This document shows, piece after piece, positions 32,407-43,437 of a DNA stretch of 64,000 bases. A model generated the notes under the pieces. The model worked only from the letters and a program-made list of their open reading frames with translations, made no database searches and had not been told where the DNA came from. A program made the position numbers and the translations under genes. The DNA comes from Stomoxys calcitrans. Lineage: Eukaryota > Arthropoda > Insecta > Diptera > Muscidae. Numbering within the stretch: the stretch's first letter is position 1; the number at the start of each line of letters is the position of its first letter. The DNA lies in assembly GCF_963082655.1 (NCBI RefSeq), contig NC_081552.1, forward strand, positions 126,947,494 to 127,011,493, read 5' to 3'.

Positions 32407-33924
32407 TATTAAGAGTTACAGGAAATTCTTGCAGAGCGAAATAACAGAACGTCCGCTTGACTCGACGGTTCAAGAGAATCCAACACAACCTACTTACTAT
32501 TGTATATTTAAGAAGCACTGAGCACGTCAAGTTTCATGAATAATGTTTTAAGGGCTTTTAAATCACATGTTAATAATGGTCCTCACATCCTAACTCAAAT
32601 CTATTTGAGCAAATCCAAATCCCTTTCTACTGACCATTTCGGCTTATTTAGTTACGCAAACAAGGGTGCCACCCTGCCAGCACTCTTGCATATGTATGTT
32701 TTATGTATGTGTGCATATATTTCAAAGGTAAACTGATGAAACTGCCAAATAAATACATATACACGAACCTATGTATACAACTTAAAAATATATGGAGGTG
32801 AGATGGTGCGATGATGGTGCCCATACGGGCAGAAACACAATTTAACCATTGAAAGCCATGGATGAATAACTAGCAATCCTGTCACATCGAAGCAGGCAGG
32901 CAGGCTGGCATCGGAGAGAAATTCTATTTATGTATGTATTTATATGTTAGACGGAATGTGTGTGTGCGTGAATATGTATCTCGTCTGTTTCAAAGTGGAT
33001 GACAACATTTAAAAGGTCTCCAGTTATGGGGGATGACAAAATTAACATATTTTTACGCTCGTTAAACCTAAACTGTTTGACAAAAGGACGAAAATATAAA
33101 AAATAAATGTTTGTTTCAAATCGTTCGCTCCCTTTTGGTTCCATTCTATGTGCATGGACGAAATATTCATTTCTTCATTCATTCGCTGAACCATTCAGTC
33201 AACAAACTAACCATGCGGGGAATTACAACCCTTTATATCTGAGACTAATCAGAGTCACGTGGATTTAAATGCTTTCAAATGTGGCTCAGGGGACCAAGTG
33301 CTACAATAAAGAAACAAATGCGTCTGTCCATCCGTTCCTTCCAACCATCGGCATTCAGCTGAGAGCTGTGAGAATAGAGAAATGAAGAGAACATTAAACG
33401 CACATTCAATGTTTTACTACACGTTGGGACCAGTTCAGCTGCCATACATACAACTCATGCTATAATCATTAAAACCGTAAACAAGCAGTTTAAAAGGAGC
33501 ACATGATGAGGACCGCAGTACGACTATGCCCCTGTTTGTTTAACTTCATGTTCCACAAGGACTACCAGTTTTCCCAAGCCATGAAGCCAAATGTTCATTG
33601 TAAATATAAGATTTAGGCTCTTTGCAATGCAACATGGTGTTGGTATATTGTTTTTAGTCGTAAAAGCTTCAATTGGACCTGAAAGCAATGGTAAATTAAA
33701 AGTTTAAGTATGAAATCGTTGTAGCATCTAATTCAAATCCATTCAAAAAGTTGTATGTTCCACGTTTTGGCCGGTCAAAAGGCGCTGGTTTAAGTCGATG
33801 TGTGAGAGCTCACATGGTCATGGTGATAGTGATTCGTCTTCTTTTTTCGTTTTTTGAATTTTTTCAAATACTTTTTGTCAATAAAAAGGAGCCAAAGAAC
33901 AAAAACTTTAAAATAAAGATGCTA
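32407..33924. other. Longest stretch without repeats, no gene found
   Basis: 1.5 kb with no DINE-1, R, LINE or SINE motif that I can see. It has scattered ATGTATG/CATACATA-rich words and short frames up to 92 codons without recognisable domains. This is the best candidate for single-copy DNA in the window and the place where a regulatory element or non-coding exon could hide, but the sequence alone shows neither. Confidence 0.45.
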
Positions 33925-34290
33925 TTTTTTTACCCATCACCGTTTGCAACATATCGAAATATCCATTTCCGACCCTATAAAGTATATCTACTTCTGCAAT
34001 ATGGCACAGATCGGTCCAGATTTGGATAAAGCTGCCATATAGACCAATTTCTCGATTTAAGGTTTTGGGCCCATAAAAGGCGCTGCAATTTGGGATAGTG
34101 TGTTAAGTTAGGCCCTTCGACATCCTTCTTCAATTTGGTCTAGATCGGTCCAGATTTGGATATAGCTTCCATATAGACCAATCTCTCGATTTAAGGTTTT
34201 GAAATTTGATTGTGTGTTAGGCTTTTCGACATCCGCGTCGTATATGGTTCAGATCAGTTTATTTTTTGATATACACAATTGAAAATGACA
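33925..34290 (+). mobile_element. DINE-1-like element, subfamily B, partial (B6)
   Basis: Head 'TTTTTTACCCATCACCG', 'CATATCGAAATATCCATTTCC' and 'CCTATAAAGTATATCTACTTC', then a jump straight into core units ('ATATGGCACAGATCGGTCC'). The GATC block, microsatellite and tail are missing. Confidence 0.72.
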
Positions 34291-34384
34291 AATGAACAAT
34301 TGAACAATTAATTTCTTATTTACTTAAGGCCACTACCATCCGTTTCAAAACCTTTTAAATTTTTTTTTTTCAACTAAGCATCTT

Positions 34385-35165
34385 ACTAAATTTTAATGAC
34401 TTTAATTGGCTATGACAGAACATTTGTCCCATTAGCCGAACGTAGAAAAGCATTCCCAGCGTCTCGATCGTCTGCGCTTTTTCTAAAATCGATGTGTCTC
34501 CCACCACTTGATCTTTCCATAGGGCTTTTGGCCGTCCCGGTTTGAGTGTACCACGCCGGAGCTTCTTCATCCATTCTGATACGTGTAACTATGCTATCGT
34601 CGTCAAACAGCTCGTGATTCATACGACGCCTATATTTTCCATTAACACAAACTGAGCCAGCGTGGCGCAGAGGTTAGCATGTCCACTTATGACGCCGAAA
34701 GCCTGGGTTCAAATCCCAGCGTGTATCTTCAAAAAAATTTTTAGCGGTGGTTATCCCCTTACTAATCTGGCTACATTTGTGAGGTATCCTGCCAAGTAAA
34801 AACCTCTTTAGCAAGTGGTGTCGCTCTGCGGCGCGCCGTTCGGACTCGTCATAAAAAAGGAGGCATCGTCATTGATCTAAAACTTTAATTGGACTGAACT
34901 CATTGATATGGGAGAAGTATCCCCTATTCCTTAGTGGAATGTTCATGGGAAATTTAGTTTAGTTAAGTAGTTCATATATTTTACGAAGAATCTTTCTCTC
35001 AAATACTCCAAGCACTGCCTCGACTGCTTCGACAAGTACCCATGCCTCGGAACCTTATAACAACACGGGTGGTATCAGTGTCTTGTATATTGCTATATTC
35101 GTCGGTCTAGAGGTGGGCTTTTTTCTAAACTCCAAACTTAATCCAACTAAGCATCTAGGCAAAGT
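34385..35165 (-). mobile_element. Non-LTR retrotransposon, C-terminal RT region, split by a SINE
   Basis: The minus strand at 35,165-34,966 reads 'KTLIPPVLL' stop 'GSEAWVLVEAVEAV' and 'LGVFERKILRKIYE'. After the SINE, 34,650-34,390 reads 'NGKYRRRMNHELFDDDSIVT', 'RIRMDEEAP' and, in another frame, 'KPGRPKALWKDQV'. This is the conserved segment downstream of RT in a common insect LINE group. It is a different family from the two LINE types elsewhere in the window. I do not assign the clade. Confidence 0.7.
34654..34955 (+). mobile_element. tRNA-derived SINE (copy 2), inserted in a LINE
   Basis: A complete-looking copy. The A box is TGGCGCAGAGG at about 34,663 and the B box GGGTTCAAATCCC at 34,705-34,717. 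The body has 'GTGAGGTATCCTGCCAAGTA', 'CGCCGTTCGGACTCGTCAT' and 'AAAAAGGAGGCATCG', and the end is 'TAGTGGAATGTTCATGGGAAA'. The sequence on both sides belongs to one LINE coding region. No clear target duplication is visible. Confidence 0.85.
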
Positions 35166-35166
35166 A

Positions 35167-35790
35167 AAACAAATAAAACCGTGCTAAGTTTGTCCGGGCC
35201 GATCCTTATATACCCTCCATATACCCTACCATTGATCGCTTTTGTCAAGTTCTTTGCCCGGTATCCCTTTACAGGCGAAAAAAATGTCTTTGGACGGTTT
35301 CTCTTGAAAGGCAGTCACTAAAAAACGGATATAGGGAGGTCATAACAAGAAATCCCCAAGGTTTTTTTATATGTTTGGATAAGAAGTGCATCCTCTAGAG
35401 GCTCAAGATGTATATTCAGAGGATCGGTTTATATGGGAGCTATATCACGTTTTCAACCGATTGAAACCATTTTCCGTAGATCTGTTGGAGGTCATGGGAA
35501 AAAACATCGTGCAAAGTTTCAGCCATATCGGATAAGCATTGTATCCTCTAGAGGTTCAAGAAGTATATACGGGAGATCGGTTTATATGGGAACTATATCA
35601 GGGTTTGGACCGATTCAAACCATACTAGGTACATCTGTTGGAGGTCATAAAAAAGACATTCTGCAAAATTTCAGCCAAATTGAATAAGAATTGGCCGGGC
35701 CATACTTCGCTTGGATGTTAAAGACAATAGTAGGTCCCATTGTACAAAATTTCAATCAAATCGGATAAGAGTTGCGCCCTACACTCAGAA
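35167..35790 (-). mobile_element. DINE-1-like element, subfamily A, head-truncated (A10)
   Basis: Tail 'ACAAATAAAACCGTGCTAAG', 'TTTGTCCGGGCCGATCC' (decayed palindrome), a duplicated TATACCCTCCATATACCCTA, then two to three units with 'GATCGGTTTATATGGGAGC'. It ends at 'GAGTTGCGCCCTACAC' without a head. Confidence 0.75.
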
Positions 35791-36096
35791 AAATGGTGCG
35801 CATAAAATAAAGTGAAGAACTTATTGCAAATAATCTCAGAATTTTAATCTAATTGTGTAAAAATTTTAATTACAACAAGAAAGAATTGCAAATTTGTAGT
35901 AAGTTTTACTCATCTGAAATTAGTGGCAAATAGCTCATAAACTTGGATTTGGGAAGTCATTTTACTTAACCAAGTTTCTTCTCAACAGAGATGTAAATCT
36001 GTTAGCTTCTTAGCAATACCAAGCCTAGCCCAAATGCAATTATGAAGGTACTTTTTAAACACGTTGTTTGTCAGTCATACAATAACCACATGACAA
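35791..36096. other. No recognisable feature
   Basis: AT-rich, beginning 'TCAGAAAAATGGTGCGCAT'. No frame, no repeat motif that I can name. Confidence 0.4.
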
Positions 36097-36979
36097 ACAA
36101 GTAAGAGTGTGCTAAATTCGGCCGGGCCGAATCTTATAAACCCTCCACCATCCATCGCATCCGTCGAGTTCTCTGCGCAGTATCTCTTTTTAGGCAAACA
36201 ATTAATTGCAAACAAAGAATAATGAATATGGACGGAGGAGGAGGAGCTATATCAAGTTATAGTCCGATTCGGGGCTCAAGAAGCAAAATCGGGGGATTGG
36301 TTTATATGGGAGCTATGCCAAGCTATAGATCGACTCAGACCGCATTGAACACGTATGTTGAAGACCATGGGAGAAGCCGTTGTACAAAATCTGTGCCAAA
36401 TCCGATGGGAACTACGCTCTCTAGAGGCTCAAGATCCCAGATCGCTTTTTATGGCAGCTATATCAGGATATGGACCGATTTGGCCATACTTCGCACAGTT
36501 GTTGTAAGTGATATCAAAACACTATGTGCAACATTTCAGTCGAATTGGATGAGAATTGCGCCCTATAGTGGATCAAGAAGTCAAGACCCAACATCGGTTT
36601 ATATGGTAGCTATATCAGGTTATGGACCGATTTGGACCATACTTCGCACAATTGTTGGAAGTGATATCAAACACTATGTGCAAAATTTCAGCCAAATCGG
36701 ATAGGAATTGCGCCCTCCTATGGCTCAAGAAATCAAGTCCCAAGATCGGTTTATATGGCAGCTATATCAAAACATGAACCGATTTGGCCCATTTATAATC
36801 CCAACCGACCTACACCAATAAGAAGTATTTGGGCTAAATTTCAAGTGGCTGGCGTTACTCCTTCGAAAGTTAGCGTGCTTTCGACAGACAGACGGACGGA
36901 CATGGGTAGTTCGACTTAAAATGTCACGACGATCATGAATATATACTTTATGGGACCCCATCCTATGGTGGAGGGTATA
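36097..36979 (-). mobile_element. DINE-1-like element, subfamily A (A11)
   Basis: Complete: tail ACAAGTAAGAGTGTGCTAAA, palindrome 'TTCGGCCGGGCCGAA', three to four core units, microsatellite ACAGACAGACGGACGGACA, 'GATCATGAATATATACTTTA' and terminus GGTGGAGGGTATA. The last 30 bp before the terminus are partly deleted ('GGGACCCCATCCTATGG'). Confidence 0.85.
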
Positions 36980-37062
36980 AAAACATAGAATATCATAATA
37001 TAAGAACGTTGGGTTTGTGACTTCAATTTATATGGGATACATAGATTCATGTTAGAAACCCA

Positions 37063-38404
37063 ACAAGTAAAAACGTGCTAAGTTCGGCCGGGCCGAATCT
37101 TATATACCCTCCACCATGGCATTGTCGAGTTCTTTTCCCGGCATCTCTTCTTAGGCAAAAAAACGGATATAGGAAAAGATTTGCTCTGCTATTAGAGCGA
37201 TATCAAGGTATGGTCCGGTTTGGACCACAATTAAATTATATGTTGGAGACCTGTGTAAAATGTCAGCCAATTCGAATAGGAATTGCGCCCTTTGTGGGCT
37301 CAAGAAGTAAAATAGAAAGATCGATTTATATGGGAGCTGTATCGGCCTATAGACCAATTCAGGCCATAATAAACACGTATGTTAATGGTCATGAGAGAAT
37401 CCGTCGTACAAAATTTCAGGCAAATCGGATAATAATTGCGACCTCTAGAGAATCAAGAAGTCAAGATCCCAGATCGGTTTATATGCCAGCTATATCAGGT
37501 TATGAACCGACTTGTACTTTATTTGACATAGTTGTTGAAAGTAACAATAAAAAACGTCTTGCGAAATTTCAGCCAAATCGGATAGAAATTGAGCCCTCCA
37601 GAAGCTCAAGAAGTCAAGTCCCCAGGTCTGTTTATATGACAGTTATACCAGGTTATGAACCATACTTGGCACAGTTGTTGAATATCATAACAAAATACTA
37701 CGTGCCAAAATTCATTCAAATTGGATAAGAATTGCGCCCTCTAGAGGCTCAAGAAGTCACGACCCAAGATCGGTTTATATGACAGCTATATCAGGTTATG
37801 GACCGATTTGAACCATACTTGGCACAGTTGTTGGATATCATAACAAAACACGTCTTGCGAAATTTCATTCCAATCGGATAAGAATTGCGCACTCTAGAGG
37901 CTCAGGAAGTCAAGACCCAAGATCGGTTTATATGGCAGCTATATCAGGTTATACACCGATTTGAACCATACTTGGCACAGTTGTTGGATATCATAACAAA
38001 ACACGTCGTGCAAAATTTCATCCCAATTGGATAAGAATTGCGCACTCTAGAGGCTCAAGAAGTCAAGACCCAAGATCGGTTTATATGGCAGCTATATCAA
38101 AACATGGACCGATATGGCCCATTTACAATACCAACCGACCTACACTAATAAGAAGTATTTGTGCAAAATTTCAAGCGGCTAGCTTTACTCCTTCGGAAGT
38201 TAGCGTGCTTTCAACAGACAGACGGACGGACGGACAGACGGACGGACAGACGGACGGACAGACGGACGGACATGGCTAGATCGACATAAAATTTCACGAC
38301 GATCAAGAATATATATACTTTATGGGGTCTCAGGCGAATATTTCGAGTAGTTACAATCAGAATGACGAAATTAGTATACCCCCCATCTTATGGTGGAGGG
38401 TATA
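37063..38404 (-). mobile_element. DINE-1-like element, subfamily A (A12)
   Basis: Complete: ACAAGTAAAAACGTGCTAAG, palindrome GTTCGGCCGGGCCGAA, about six core units, microsatellite at about 38,214-38,272, 'GATCAAGAATATATATACTT' and terminus GGTGGAGGGTATA. A frame of 217 codons (37,075-37,728) runs through the tandem units. I read it as a repeat artefact. Confidence 0.88.
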
Positions 38405-38729
38405 AAAAAAGTCTTTGGAAACCATTAAAGGTTTTTACTGACACAAATTCTTATTTAAAAGGGAAAATCCACCTTGAGCATTTTCCTCTATTTAAATGGG
38501 CTGTGAAGTTAGGCATCATGCGTTGGTTCATAAACAATTCAGAGCATGTACTGCCGACGAAATGGCGTCAGCAATACACACACATACACACAGGTCAGTT
38601 GAAAACCATGCAAACCAGTCCGTGTCGCACAAACATTCTCAGTGAACCAAATTTCGGATGTCAGACATTGCTGTATAAGATCTTACCGAAATCGTTCCGA
38701 ATTCTGTTTGCTTTTCTAGGGGATTTTTT
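38405..38729. other. Unassigned, with a CA microsatellite
   Basis: A 136-codon plus frame (38,362-38,772) spans part of A12 and this stretch, but no domain is recognisable. It includes ACACACACATACACACAGG at about 38,576. Confidence 0.4.
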
Positions 38730-39018
38730 TCTGAACGATTTTAAGCGTCTTGCCGTAGGAGTTTTTTTGTGAATTTTTTTTTCGACAGTTCGAAAGGAAT
38801 TCTGAACGACTTCTGGAGTGCTTGTCTGTAGGATTTTTTTTCTCAATAGTTCTTAAAGAATTCTGAACGATATCTGACCGTATTGTCGCACATATTAATA
38901 TTTTTTTTTCCGACGCATTGAAAAAACTATTTCCGGACTGTTTGTCTGTTGCAATTTTTGTTCCGACAGATCTGAACGAATTCTAAACGATGTCTGATGT
39001 CCTGTCGTATGGTTTTTT
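38730..39018 (+). repeat. GAATTC-containing minisatellite, left part
   Basis: Degenerate units of roughly 60-100 bp built on 'CCGACAGTTCGAAAGGAATTC', 'TGAACGACTTCTGGAGTGCTTG' and T runs. It continues after A13 at 40,333. Confidence 0.65.
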
Positions 39019-40332
39019 TATACCCTCCACCATAAGATGGGGGGTATACTAATTTCGTCATTCTGTTTGTAACTACTCGAAATATTCGTCTGAGACCCCA
39101 TAAAGTATATATATTCTTGATCGTCGTGACATTTTATGTCGATCTAGCCATGTCCGTCCGTCTGTCTGTCGAAAGCACGCTAACTTCCAAAGGAGTAAAG
39201 CTAGCCGCTTGAAATTTTGCACAAATACTTCTTATTAGTGTAGGTCGGTTGGTATTGTAAATGGGCCATATCGGTCCATGTTTTGAAATAGCTGTCATAT
39301 AAACCGATCGTGGGTCTTGACTTCTTGAGCCTCCAGAGGGCGCAATTCTTATCCGATTTGAATGAATTTTGCACGACGTGTTTTGTTATAATATCAAACA
39401 ACTGTGCCAAGTATGGTCCAAATCGGTCTATAACCTGATATAGCTGCCATATAAACCGATCTTGGGTCTTAACTTCTTGAGCCTCTAGAGTGTGCAATTC
39501 TTGTCCGATTGGAATGAAATTTTGCACGACATGTTTTTGTATAACATCCAACAACTGTGCCAAGTATGGTTCAAATCGGTCCATAACTTGATATAGCTGC
39601 CATATAAACCGATCTTGGGTCTTGACTTCTTGAGCCTCTAGAGTGCGCAATTCTTATCCGATTGGAATGGAATTTCGCACGACGTGTTTCGTCATGATAT
39701 TCAACAACTGTGACAAGAATGGTTCAAATCGGTCCATAACCTGATATAGCTGTCATATAAACCGATCCTGGGTTTTGACTTCTTGAGCCTCTAGAGTGCG
39801 CAATTCTTATCCGATTAGAATGAAATTTTGCACCACGTGTTTTGTTATGATATCCAACAACTGTGCCAAGTATGGTTCAAATCGATTCATAACCTGATAT
39901 AGCTGTCATATAAACCGATCTGGGATCTTGACTTCTTGAGCCTGTAGAGGTCGCAATTATTATCCGATTTGCCTGAAATTTTGTACGACGGATTCTCTCA
40001 TGACCATCAATATACGTGTTTATTATGGTCTGAATCGGTCTATAGCCCGATACAGCTCCCATATAAATCGATCTCTCTATTTTACTTCTTGAGCCCCCAA
40101 AGAGCGCAATTCTTATTCGAATTGGCTGACATTTTACACAGGTCTCCAACATATAATTTAATTGTGGTCCAAACCGGACCATATCTTGATATCGCTCCAA
40201 TAGCAGAGCAAATCTTTTCTTATATCCTGTTTTGCCAAAGAAGAGATGCCGGGAAAAGAACTCGACAAATGCGATCCGTTGTGGAGGGTATATAAGATTC
40301 GGCCCGGCCGAACTTAGCACTCTTTTACTTGT
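39019..40332 (+). mobile_element. DINE-1-like element, subfamily A (A13)
   Basis: Complete: head TATACCCTCCACCATAAGATG, 'TATATATTCTTGATCGTCGTG', 'GTCGATCTAGCCATGTCC', a short microsatellite (GTCCGTCTGTCTGTC), five to six core units and tail TTCGGCCCGGCCGAACTTAG, 'CACTCTTTTACTTGT'. It is inserted in a T run of the GAATTC minisatellite. Confidence 0.88.
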
Positions 40333-40640
40333 TTTTTTTTTTTTTTAATTTTTCTTCCGACAGTTCGGTAAGAATTCTGAACGATGGTTGAACTCTTTGT
40401 CGGATGTTTTTGTCTTTTTGTGCTTGCTTTTTCATATATTTATTTGTTTGAAACATTAGAATTTTTTATTCCGACAGTTTTGATGGAATTCGGAATGAAT
40501 TTTGAACTACGTGTCAGATTTTTTTGTTTTGTCTTATTTTATGCTTGTTTTTTGGGGGCACATATTTTTGGCGGTAGAAATTTTCCCGACAGTTCGGAAA
40601 GAATTCTGAACGACGTCTGAACTCGTTGCGAATGTGTTTG
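40333..40640 (+). repeat. GAATTC-containing minisatellite, right part
   Basis: Same units as before A13: 'CCGACAGTTCGGTAAGAATTC', 'CGACAGTTTTGATGGAATTC' and 'CGACAGTTCGGAAAGAATTC', each followed by 'TGAACGA'-like sequence and T-rich spacer. Confidence 0.68.
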
Positions 40641-40673
40641 CTTATTTGCATGCTTTTATTGGTAAACCATTGG

Positions 40674-40870
40674 ATGCTACCGTAGCACGGAAGTTGAGTG
40701 CCTGAGTTCAAATCCTGGCGAGAACATCAGAAAATTCTTTCAGTCGTGGTTATTCCATGCCGGTGACATTCGTGAGAAACAATGCCATGTAAAAACTCCT
40801 CCCATTCTGACTCGGCTATAAAAAGGAGACTTTTAATGGAATGTTATAGAGCAAATTTGCAATTTGAACC
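40674..40870 (+). mobile_element. tRNA-derived SINE (copy 3), internally deleted
   Basis: 'GCTACCGTAGCACGG' (A-box region, shortened), B-box-like GTTCAAATCC at about 40,708, 'TGGCGAGAACATCAG', 'AATGCCATGTAAAAACTCC' and 'GACTCGGCTATAAAAAGGAG', end 'AATGGAATGTTATAGAGC'. Both the region between the boxes and the 3' part are shorter than in copy 4. Confidence 0.72.
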
Positions 40871-40977
40871 CTAGGAAAACACATTCGAATTCTGTAAGAA
40901 TTCATTCAGAATTGGTTATAATTCGATAAGACAAGTCGGAAAACACATCCGTATTCATTAAGACTCAACTCAGTTCA

Positions 40978-41900
40978 TTCGGATAAGAATTGCGCCTTGT
41001 AGGAGCTCAAGAAGCAAAATCGGGAGATATGTTTATATGAGAGCTGCATCAAACTATTGACCGATTAAGACCATATTACACAAGTATGTTGAAAGTTGAA
41101 AGAATGAGAGGTGCAGTTGTACAAAATTTCTGCCAAATGGGTGAGAATTGCGCCCTCTAGAGTCTCAAGAAATCAAGATCCCAGACGGGTTGATATGGCA
41201 GTTATATCAGTTTAAGTGCCTATTTGCGCCATACTTAGCACAGTTATTGGAAGTCATAACAAAACACTTCGTTCAAAATTTCAGCCAAATCGGACCAGAA
41301 TTGCGCCCTCTATTGGCTCAAGAAGTCAAGACCCAAGATCGGTTTATATGGCAGCTATATCAAAACATGAACCGATATGGGCCATTTACAATCCCAACCG
41401 ATCTTATTACTGATTAAAACCATACTTAGCGCAGTCGTTGGAAGTGATACCAAAACACCATGGGCAAAATTTAAGCTAAATCGGACGAGAATTGCGCCCT
41501 CTAGAGGCTCAAGAAGTCAAGAACCAAGATCGGTTTATATGGCAGCTATATCAGGGTATCGACCGATTTGGACCATACTTCGCACAGTTGTTGAAAGTTA
41601 TATCAAACACTATGTGCAAAATTTCAGTCAAATCGGACGAGAATTGCGGCCCCTAGAGGCTTAAGAAGTCAAGACCCAAGATCGGTTTATATGGCAGTTA
41701 TATCAAAACATGAACCGATTTGGCCCATTTACAATCCCAACTGACCTACACCAATAAGAAATATTTGTGCAAAATTTCAAGCGGCTAGCTCTACTCCTTC
41801 AAAATTATCGTACTGTCGACAGACGGACATGGCTAGTTCGACTTAACAACGACAAACAGAATGACGAAATTAGTATACCCCCATACTATGATGGAGGGTA
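40978..41900 (-). mobile_element. DINE-1-like element, subfamily A, tail-truncated (A14)
   Basis: Five core units ('GGAGCTCAAGAAGCAAAATC', 'GATCGGTTTATATGGCAGC'), 'CAAGCGGCTAGCTCTACTCC', a shrunken microsatellite (ACAGACGGACATGG), loss of the GATC-AAGTATATA block, and terminus 'GATGGAGGGTA'. Confidence 0.8.
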
Positions 41901-41992
41901 AAAAAAGGATATTAGTTCCGCCAGGCCACACTTTGGATACTCACCACCTCGGGTATCTATGTAAACCCCCTTTCGTCACAATCCAGTGAAAA
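41901..41992 (-). repeat. Subfamily B tail fragment (B7)
   Basis: 'TAGTTCCGCCAGGCCACACTT', 'GGATACTCACCACCTCGGG' and 'CCCCTTTCGTCACAATCCAG'. Only the tail end of a B element, beside the head of A14. Confidence 0.65.
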
Positions 41993-42206
41993 TGGGATAA
42001 TATTTGCACCCAAATTCGGCACGGACATTGCTGAGGCCAGGGCTGCCTTAAAATTATTTTTCTTAAGGACAAAATTGTTACGAAGTTCTTAGTAAAAACA
42101 AAATTAAATGACATTTTTTCTTAAATAATTTTAATAATATTATTCTAGAGACAAAATTTCTGCGCAATTTTCTCTAATGACAAAACTTCAGCACTTCATT
42201 ACTTTT
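41993..42206. repeat. U-type repeat
   Basis: 'CTTAAGGACAAAATTGTTACG', 'CTAGAGACAAAATTTCTGCGC' and 'AATTTTCTCTAATGACAAAAC': short 'gacaaaatttc' units, non-coding. Confidence 0.5.
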
Positions 42207-43272
42207 TATACCCTCCACCATAGGATGGGAGTATACTAATCTCGTCATTCTGTTTGTAACTCCTCGAAATATTCCTCTGAGACCCCATAAGGTATATATT
42301 GGGTTGCCCAAAAAGTAATTGCGGATTTTTTAAATGAAAGTAAATGCATTTTTAATAAAACTTACTCTTTTTTTCTAAAGCAAGGTAAAAGTAACAACTG
42401 ATAACTGACAGAAGAAAGAATGCAATTACAGAGTCACAAGCTGTGAAAAAATTTGTCAATGCCGACTATATGAAAAATCCGCAATTACTTTTTGGGCAAC
42501 CCAATATATTCTTGATCGTCACGTCATTTTAAGTCGATCTAGCCATGTCCGTCCGTCTGTCTGTCCGTCCGTTCGTCTGTCTGTCGAAAGCACGCAAACT
42601 TTCGAAAGAGTAAAGCTATCCGCTTGAAATTTTGCACGAATACTTCCTATTATTGTAGGTCGGTTGTAATTGTAAATAGGCCAAATCAGTCCATGTTTTG
42701 ATATAGCTGCCCTATAAACCGATTGTGGATCTTGACTTCTTGAGTCACTAGAGAGCGCAATTCTTATCCAATTTAGCTGAAATTTTGCATGAGGTGTATT
42801 GTTATGATTTCCAACGATTATGCTAAGTATTGTTTAAATAGGTCTATAACCTGATATAGCTACCATATAAACCGATCTTGAATCTTGAATTCTTGAGCAT
42901 CTATAGGTCGCAATTATTATTCTATTTGGCAATTTTGTTTAACGACTTCTCTCATCAACTTCAACATACTTGTCAATTATGGTTCAAATCGGTCTATAGC
43001 CTGATACTGCTATGTTACTTCTTGAGCCCTTTAATTTAGCAATTTTTATTCGAATTGACCGAAATTTAACACAACGACTTCTAGTATGGTCTCCAACATT
43101 CAGTTCATATATGGCGATAACTTGATAATATAGCTCTAATATCATAGCATTTCTTTCCTTTTATCATATGTTTGCCTAAAAAGAAATACTGGGAAAAGAA
43201 CTCGACAAATACGATCCATGGTGGAGGTTATATAAGATTCGGTCCGATCAAACTTAGCACGCTTTTACTTGT
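42207..43272 (+). mobile_element. DINE-1-like element, subfamily A, carrying a MITE (A15)
   Basis: Head TATACCCTCCACCATAGGATG, interrupted within 'GGTATATA...TATATTCTTGATC' by a MITE. Then 'GTCGATCTAGCCATGTCC', microsatellite, four to five core units and tail 'TTCGGTCCGATCAAACTTAG' (palindrome lost), CACGCTTTTACTTGT. Without the MITE it would be about 0.86 kb. Confidence 0.86.
42299..42504. mobile_element. 206-bp mariner-type MITE with TA target duplication
   Basis: The ends TTGGGTTGCCCAAAAAGTAA and TTACTTTTTGGGCAACCCAA are perfect inverted repeats that extend on to ATTGCGGATTTTT. TA flanks it at 42,297-42,298 and 42,505-42,506. The interior (about 140 bp) has no transposase. Removing it and one TA restores the DINE-1 head sequence. 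Confidence 0.93.
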
Positions 43273-43437
43273 TTAAGATAATATTTCTGTTATAAAAAAA
43301 ATTTATTAATTTTTTTTAAGGCTACATTTTAATGATTTCTCTTTGAGAACTAACTATCAGTGAATATCTCTCTAAAGACAACCTAACCTCGAGATAACCA
43401 AAATTTAAATTTTGTATAAACATTTTTAAAGCCTTTT
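43273..43437. repeat. U-type repeat between two A elements
   Basis: 'AAGGCTACATTTTAATGATT', 'TCTCTTTGAGAACTAACTATC' and 'TCTCTAAAGACAACCTAACC'. AT-rich, non-coding. Confidence 0.45.

Noticed and set aside
34654..34730. A possible tRNA gene (A and B boxes)
   Set aside because: It repeats at 25,371, 40,674 and 54,949 with the same non-tRNA body downstream and lacks a proper acceptor stem, so it is the promoter part of a SINE.
37075..37728. A 217-codon plus-strand open frame, the longest in the window
   Set aside because: It runs through tandem 153-bp DINE-1 units. Similar frames arise in other copies with the same repeated residues, with no domain and no independent start context.
42299..42504. 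A coding remnant inside the MITE
   Set aside because: Short frames with stops and no transposase motif; the inverted ends explain most of the length.
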